From JAJFUV01 sp964384215 (GTDB lineage: Bacteria > Acidobacteriota > Terriglobia > Bryobacterales > Bryobacteraceae): a stretch of DNA of 64,000 nt. Position numbers and translations under genes: made by a program. Shown here one piece after another: positions 60,158 through 64,000 of this stretch. The stretch is from contig CAYLLB010000003.1 in assembly GCA_964384215.1 (NCBI GenBank), forward strand, positions 87,383 to 151,382, read 5' to 3'. The notes under the pieces were generated by a model, which was not told the DNA's origin, did not search any database, and worked only from the letters and a program-made list of their open reading frames with translations. Position 1 is the stretch's first letter. Every line of letters begins with the position of its first letter.

Positions 60158-62371
60158 TCACTCGCGGTGCTCTTCGCGCTTCAGTTCTTCGAAGATCTCG
60201 TTCCTGTCCCCGGAGTTGAGGTCCTTTTCCAGGCGGCGTAACGCCACGCCCACGATGTCGCGGTGATGCAAGTCGGCTCCGAGAGCTTCCTCCTGGCTTA
60301 AACGGAGCCAGATCTCGTGCAATCGGTCGACGTCGTCCGGCCATAGCCGTGGAGGGTGCGGGCCGAGGTTGACGTAAGTCGAAGGCCGGTCCGGGCTGAT
60401 GATTTCGAGCGAAAAAGGATGCCGGGGCTCGCGCAGCCGCTCCCAGGCCAGTCCGATGCGCCGCGCCAGCTCTGCCGAGGCCATTGAGCTTGAAACCCCA
60501 GTCACCAGGCGCGACGCCTTCAGACGCGCGGCCGTCTGCACCATGGCGTCAAAAGGATCCACAGCCGGCACCACCAGCAGTTCGACGGGTTTGCCTTCCT
60601 TCTCTGCCATGCTGACCACATGGCTGAAAAGCTCCTGCTCGTAGTCGCTGAACAACTGGGAATCGGACAGGCCGTATTCGCCGGCGCCGGCCAGCACCGG
60701 CCGCACCGTCATGACGACAATGTCGTGGCGTTTGAGGTTGGTCTTCTCCAATACACGCTGCAAGTGGTGCATGCGGCTGTAATCGCGCGCCGCCACCAGG
60801 ACGCAACCAGGGCGTGCATGTAACACTTCGGAGGAAACCTCCGACTCGTGTTCCAAATTAAAGCGCTCCAGCGCCTGGCCTTCGTACGCCTTCTTGCGCC
60901 GGTTAATCCGTTCGGAAATCGTGAAGACGAAGAAAAGCACCAGGGTGAACAGCACGCCGTATATGGTGGCAATTCGTTTCGAGAACAAGTTCGCGAGAGC
61001 CACCATGAGGAGCACGCTCGTTATAGTTGCTAGACCGACGGGCCATTCGCGGCCGGCAAAACGGAAGTTGAGAGGCGTCTTGTACTCCTGATCGTGTCTT
61101 TGAAAGCGGAGCACCAACACGCCCAGGGCCTTGAAGAAGAAACTCCACACCACGCCGAAGGCGTATGCCTCACCGAGCAGGTAGACGTCGCCGCGGCTGA
61201 AGACAATCGTCGCCAGCTGGAGCAAAGCGACCATATTGATCAGCCGGGAGGTGGTGCCGAACTTGCGGTGCGGCTTGCGGAACCAGTCCACCAGCACGCC
61301 ATCCTCCGCCACGCGGTTCAGAATGCCGTTGGCGCCGATCAGCGACGTGTTCACCGCGCCGGACAGGATCAGCACGCCCACAACGACCACGAAGGCATGA
61401 AACAACAGCCGCAGAACCTGCGGACCGGCCAGATTCATGGCCAGACCGCCGATCAGGTTGTCCACGTAACTGGGGCGAACCTCATCCGGGATGATCATGC
61501 AGGCCAGCATCGTGATCAGACCCGTTGAGATCACGGCGTAAGTGCAGATTATGTTCCCGGTTACCTTTAAGTTCTTGAGCTTTGGATAGGCGATTTCGCG
61601 ATACACCTGGGCCAGCGTTTCGAAGCCGCTCATCGACAGGAACGAGTGGCCGAAGGCGATCAGGATGGCCATTGCCGGAATGTGCCAAAGCGTCGTCGAT
61701 TGAAACCATCCCAACGATTCATCCGTAAATCTCAGGTTTGCGGGCACCGGCGCCGGCGGCAAATTGAACTGGCCGCGTATCAGCAGCGTTATGGGCGCCC
61801 ACAAAAGCACAATGACCACCATCACAGTGGTTATCTGCAGGATTCGAAGTGCCTTGCCGCTTGATTCACGTATGCCTCTTATGTTGCTCCGCCAGAAATA
61901 TAGCGTGACGCTGATGCCGAACAGGGCCGCAAACCATCTCGGGTCGACGCGGAAATCCTGGTGCATCATCTCACTGGTGTCGTTGATTAAGCGTCCAAGA
62001 TAATGGCCGGCGCTGACCGAGCTGATGGGGCCGGTGAGAATGTAATCGAAAATCAACGCGGATACGGACACGCGGGCCATGAAGGGCCCCATACTGTCGC
62101 GTACGACCACATACACGCCGCCGCGCACGAACATGCTGCAGCTTTCCATGTAGACCGATCGCACCGCGTAGCTGAACAGCATGACGCCGAGCACGAACCA
62201 CGGCGCGGACTTGCCGATCGCCTGTTCCGCGATGCCGCCGGCGTAAAAGGAGCTGGATGCCAAGTCCGCCAGAACAATGGCGGCTCCGCGCCAGAACGAG
62301 ATAAATGAGAGCGCGACGGTGGTGGCAACCACAACCTTCGTCTGTTGCGCGGCTGGTCTACTGCTGCCCAT
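60158..62371 (-). CDS. APC-superfamily amino acid permease with C-terminal UspA-like domain
   Basis: This 737-residue protein has about 12 membrane helices over the first 490 residues (ALSFISFWRGAAIVLADL, GKSAPWFVLGVMLFSYAV, AMAILIAFGHSFLSMSGFETLAQ, LVLFFVFTISERINRR). The SGFETLAQVYREI segment is the APC helix 6 motif. The C-terminal 200 residues look cytoplasmic and USP-like (CVLVAARDYSRMHHLQRVLE, HDIVVMTVRP, ELLVVPAVDPFDAMVQTA). A nucleotide-binding domain attached to a transporter suggests gating by ATP or a second messenger. Substrate is unknown. Confidence 0.88.
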   Translation of the reverse strand: MGSSRPAAQQTKVVVATTVALSFISFWRGAAIVLADLASSSFYAGGIAEQAIGKSAPWFVLGVMLFSYAVRSVYMESCSMFVRGGVYVVVRDSMGPFMARVSVSALIFDYILTGPISSVSAGHYLGRLINDTSEMMHQDFRVDPRWFAALFGISVTLYFWRSNIRGIRESSGKALRILQITTVMVVIVLLWAPITLLIRGQFNLPPAPVPANLRFTDESLGWFQSTTLWHIPAMAILIAFGHSFLSMSGFETLAQVYREIAYPKLKNLKVTGNIICTYAVISTGLITMLACMIIPDEVRPSYVDNLIGGLAMNLAGPQVLRLLFHAFVVVVGVLILSGAVNTSLIGANGILNRVAEDGVLVDWFRKPHRKFGTTSRLINMVALLQLATIVFSRGDVYLLGEAYAFGVVWSFFFKALGVLVLRFQRHDQEYKTPLNFRFAGREWPVGLATITSVLLMVALANLFSKRIATIYGVLFTLVLFFVFTISERINRRKKAYEGQALERFNLEHESEVSSEVLHARPGCVLVAARDYSRMHHLQRVLEKTNLKRHDIVVMTVRPVLAGAGEYGLSDSQLFSDYEQELFSHVVSMAEKEGKPVELLVVPAVDPFDAMVQTAARLKASRLVTGVSSSMASAELARRIGLAWERLREPRHPFSLEIISPDRPSTYVNLGPHPPRLWPDDVDRLHEIWLRLSQEEALGADLHHRDIVGVALRRLEKDLNSGDRNEIFEELKREEHRE

Positions 62372-62407
62372 CAGGGAATTCGTTCTCCATTGGACTATTC
62401 TACGATC

Positions 62408-63763
62408 ATGGGGCCGACCCGCATCACAAAAGAGGCCACCCTGGCGCGCACCGTCATCTCCGCCCTTCGTTCGCGCGGGTATTTGGCGTATCTGGCGGGC
62501 GGCTGCGTACGCGACCTACTGCTCGGCCGCGAACCGTCGGACTACGACGTGGCCACCAGCGCGGCTCCCGGCGAGATCTTGCGGCTTTTCCCGGCAGCGG
62601 ACCTCGTCGGCGCGCACTTTGGCGTGGCGCTGGTGCGCGAAAGCGGCGCCGAAGTCGAAGTCGCCACGTTTCGCAGCGACCACTCTTATATGGACGGGCG
62701 CCATCCCGGGCGCGTCAAGTTCGAAACCGACCCGTGCCAGGATGTGCTCCGGCGCGACTTCACCATCAACGGCCTGCTGATGGATCCGGACACCGGCGAG
62801 GTGCTCGATTACGTGGAAGGGCGCCGCGACCTCGAGGCCGGTCTGATCCGCGCTATCGGGGAGCCGGGGCGCCGCTTCGCCGAGGACCACCTGCGGATGT
62901 TGCGCGCCGTGCGGTTCGCTTCCCGCTTCGGCTTTGAAATCGAGCCCGCGACCTTCCGGGCCATCCGGCGCATGCATGCCTCTATTCTTCAGATTTCCGC
63001 CGAGCGTGTCCGTGACGAATTGACCCGCATCCTGTGCGAAGGGGGCGCCCGGCGCGGTTTCGAACTACTGGATGCGGCGGCTTTGCTCGAAGACGTCTTG
63101 CCGGAGGTGGCGCGCATGAAAGGTGTGGCCCAACCGCCCGAGTTTCATCCCGAAGGCGACGTGTGGACCCACACCCTGATACTACTCGAACTGCTGGAGC
63201 AGCCAGCGCCGTCGCTGGCTTGGGCCGGGCTTTTGCACGACGTGGGCAAGCCGCCCACGTTCTCCATCCGGGGCCGTATCCGGTTTGACCGCCACGCCGC
63301 TGTGGGCGCCGGGATGGCGGCGGCAATCCTGGGAAGGCTGCGCGCGTCGAACGAGCTCATCGGCCGCGTTCAGGCTCTGGTAGCCAACCACCTTCGTTTC
63401 AAGGACGTGAAGCGCATGCGCCCGGCTACTTTGAAGCGCTTCCTGCGCATCGATCACTTCGAGGAACACCTGGAGTTGCACAGGTTGGACTGCCTCGCCA
63501 GCCACCGCCAGCTTGGCAATCACGAGTTCGTGAAGAAGAAGCTCGATGAGATTCCCTCACAGGATCTACGTCCGGAGCCGTTGCTCAACGGCGATTTACT
63601 CATCGCTGCGGGCTTCCGCCCTGGACCATGCTTCGCGCGGATCCTGCACGCGGTGGAAGACGCGCAGTTGGAAGGCAAAGTGCACACTCCCGCCGCCGCC
63701 TTAGCTTTGGCGCTCGAACTCTTCGTTCCGCCCGACGGACTACCTAAGCAGGCTTGTAAGTGA
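62408..63763 (+). CDS. cca: CCA tRNA nucleotidyltransferase / poly(A) polymerase family protein
   Basis: This 451-residue enzyme adds or repairs the 3' CCA of tRNA or adds poly(A). The nucleotidyltransferase head has GYLAYLAGGCVRDLLLGR and the metal pair in PSDYDVATS. RRDFTINGL and the BRR region (GEPGRRFAEDHLRMLRAVRFA) follow. A C-terminal HD domain is present (LLHDVGKPPTF). The start at 62408 gives MGPTRITKEATLARTV; an earlier in-frame Met is rejected because it reaches into the divergent gene. The 3' end overlaps the antisense small gene by 20 bp. Confidence 0.95.
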   Translation: MGPTRITKEATLARTVISALRSRGYLAYLAGGCVRDLLLGREPSDYDVATSAAPGEILRLFPAADLVGAHFGVALVRESGAEVEVATFRSDHSYMDGRHPGRVKFETDPCQDVLRRDFTINGLLMDPDTGEVLDYVEGRRDLEAGLIRAIGEPGRRFAEDHLRMLRAVRFASRFGFEIEPATFRAIRRMHASILQISAERVRDELTRILCEGGARRGFELLDAAALLEDVLPEVARMKGVAQPPEFHPEGDVWTHTLILLELLEQPAPSLAWAGLLHDVGKPPTFSIRGRIRFDRHAAVGAGMAAAILGRLRASNELIGRVQALVANHLRFKDVKRMRPATLKRFLRIDHFEEHLELHRLDCLASHRQLGNHEFVKKKLDEIPSQDLRPEPLLNGDLLIAAGFRPGPCFARILHAVEDAQLEGKVHTPAAALALALELFVPPDGLPKQACK

Positions 63764-63881
63764 AGACCATGTAAAGGACCACCGCTACGATCGAGAAGAT
63801 CGCCGAGGCGGCCACGAATTCGAGGAAGATGACCCGCCGCTCCTCGACATCGGGACTGCGCCGCTTCGAGAGGACCGCCAT
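63744..63881 (-). CDS. 45-residue single-span membrane protein
   Basis: This short gene encodes MAVLSKRRSPDVEERR, then a 20-residue hydrophobic helix (AASAIFSIVAVVLYMVF), and ends TYKPA. AGGAGG lies 7 nt before the ATG, and a strong promoter lies 33 bp upstream. A charged N-terminus and short outer tail suggest an inner-membrane subunit or regulator. I do not recognise a family. The 3' end overlaps the cca gene on the other strand. Confidence 0.72.
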   Translation of the reverse strand: MAVLSKRRSPDVEERRVIFLEFVAASAIFSIVAVVLYMVFTYKPA

Positions 63882-63913
63882 CCTGCCTACCTCCTCCGTT
63901 ACCCTTCGACCAA

Positions 63914-63942
63914 AATGTACTCCCAGCCGGAATGCCTGTCAA
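63914..63942 (-). promoter_or_regulatory. Promoter of the 45-residue membrane protein
   Basis: On the minus strand TTGACA (63937-63942) and TACATT (63914-63919) are separated by 17 bp. The predicted leader is about 27 nt. Confidence 0.75.
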
Positions 63943-64000
63943 GGTCCAGGAGTTTCCTCAGATTCTGATGGCTGATTCTGACAACTGGAGTGGGATGAGT

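Overview
The window looks like a chromosomal segment of a GC-rich acidobacterium, most likely of the Solibacter/Bryobacter type. This rests on gene content only: four very large Oar-like TonB-dependent receptors with an N-terminal carboxypeptidase-regulatory-like domain, many twin-arginine leaders on carbohydrate and cofactor enzymes, DUF5666, M13 peptidase and GH36-type secreted proteins. No phage, insertion sequence, CRISPR array or rRNA was seen. One tRNA (Arg, anticodon CCT) is present.

Layout, left part (1-31 kb). The window opens inside rsgA, followed by two facing gene remnants. Then come an M13 metallopeptidase, a divergent sugar-dehydrogenase/toroid-like pair, and two tandem 1121-residue TonB receptors that share a duplicated promoter and leader and carry internal patches of complete identity. 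Next are a pantothenate operon (DUF2520 dehydrogenase, panB, panC), a large Tat-exported protein, a TPR lipoprotein with a CAAX-protease-related protein, and a short transpeptidase. A three-gene operon follows (DUF362, AmmeMemoRadiSam radical SAM, MEMO-AMMECR1 fusion) in which every product begins with an export-type leader. A secreted protein of unknown function and a Tat-exported DegT-type aminotransferase close this part.

Middle (31-50 kb). This holds a D-Ala-D-Ala carboxypeptidase, proS, a MIP channel, greA, a CDP-alcohol phosphatidyltransferase, acpS coupled to nikR, and a divergent nickel ECF transporter (nikMN-nikQ-nikO) with a palindrome in the shared promoter region. A minus-strand unit then encodes a DUF5666 protein, a TonB receptor, a small secreted protein and a CpxRA-like two-component pair. 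A fourth TonB receptor is divergent from it. Four of these neighbouring exported proteins carry Gly/Pro/Met-rich tracts.

Right part (50-64 kb). This has a glycerophosphodiesterase, tRNA-Arg, a small PGPGW-like membrane protein and a GH36 alpha-galactosidase. After a 23-bp perfect inverted repeat comes a tightly overlapping run: uvrA, a deoxyhypusine-synthase-like protein, a CPBP protease, mtnA and a thioredoxin-like protein. The end carries a zinc-ribbon protein, an APC permease with a UspA-like tail, a CCA-adding enzyme, and a 45-codon membrane protein with a clear promoter and ribosome binding site.

The overall picture is a cell envelope specialised for polymer and sugar uptake, with housekeeping operons interspersed. 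The best candidates for undescribed biology are the exported AmmeMemoRadiSam/DUF362 operon, the Gly/Pro/Met-rich TonB locus with its two-component system, and the gene-converting receptor pair with its conserved leader.
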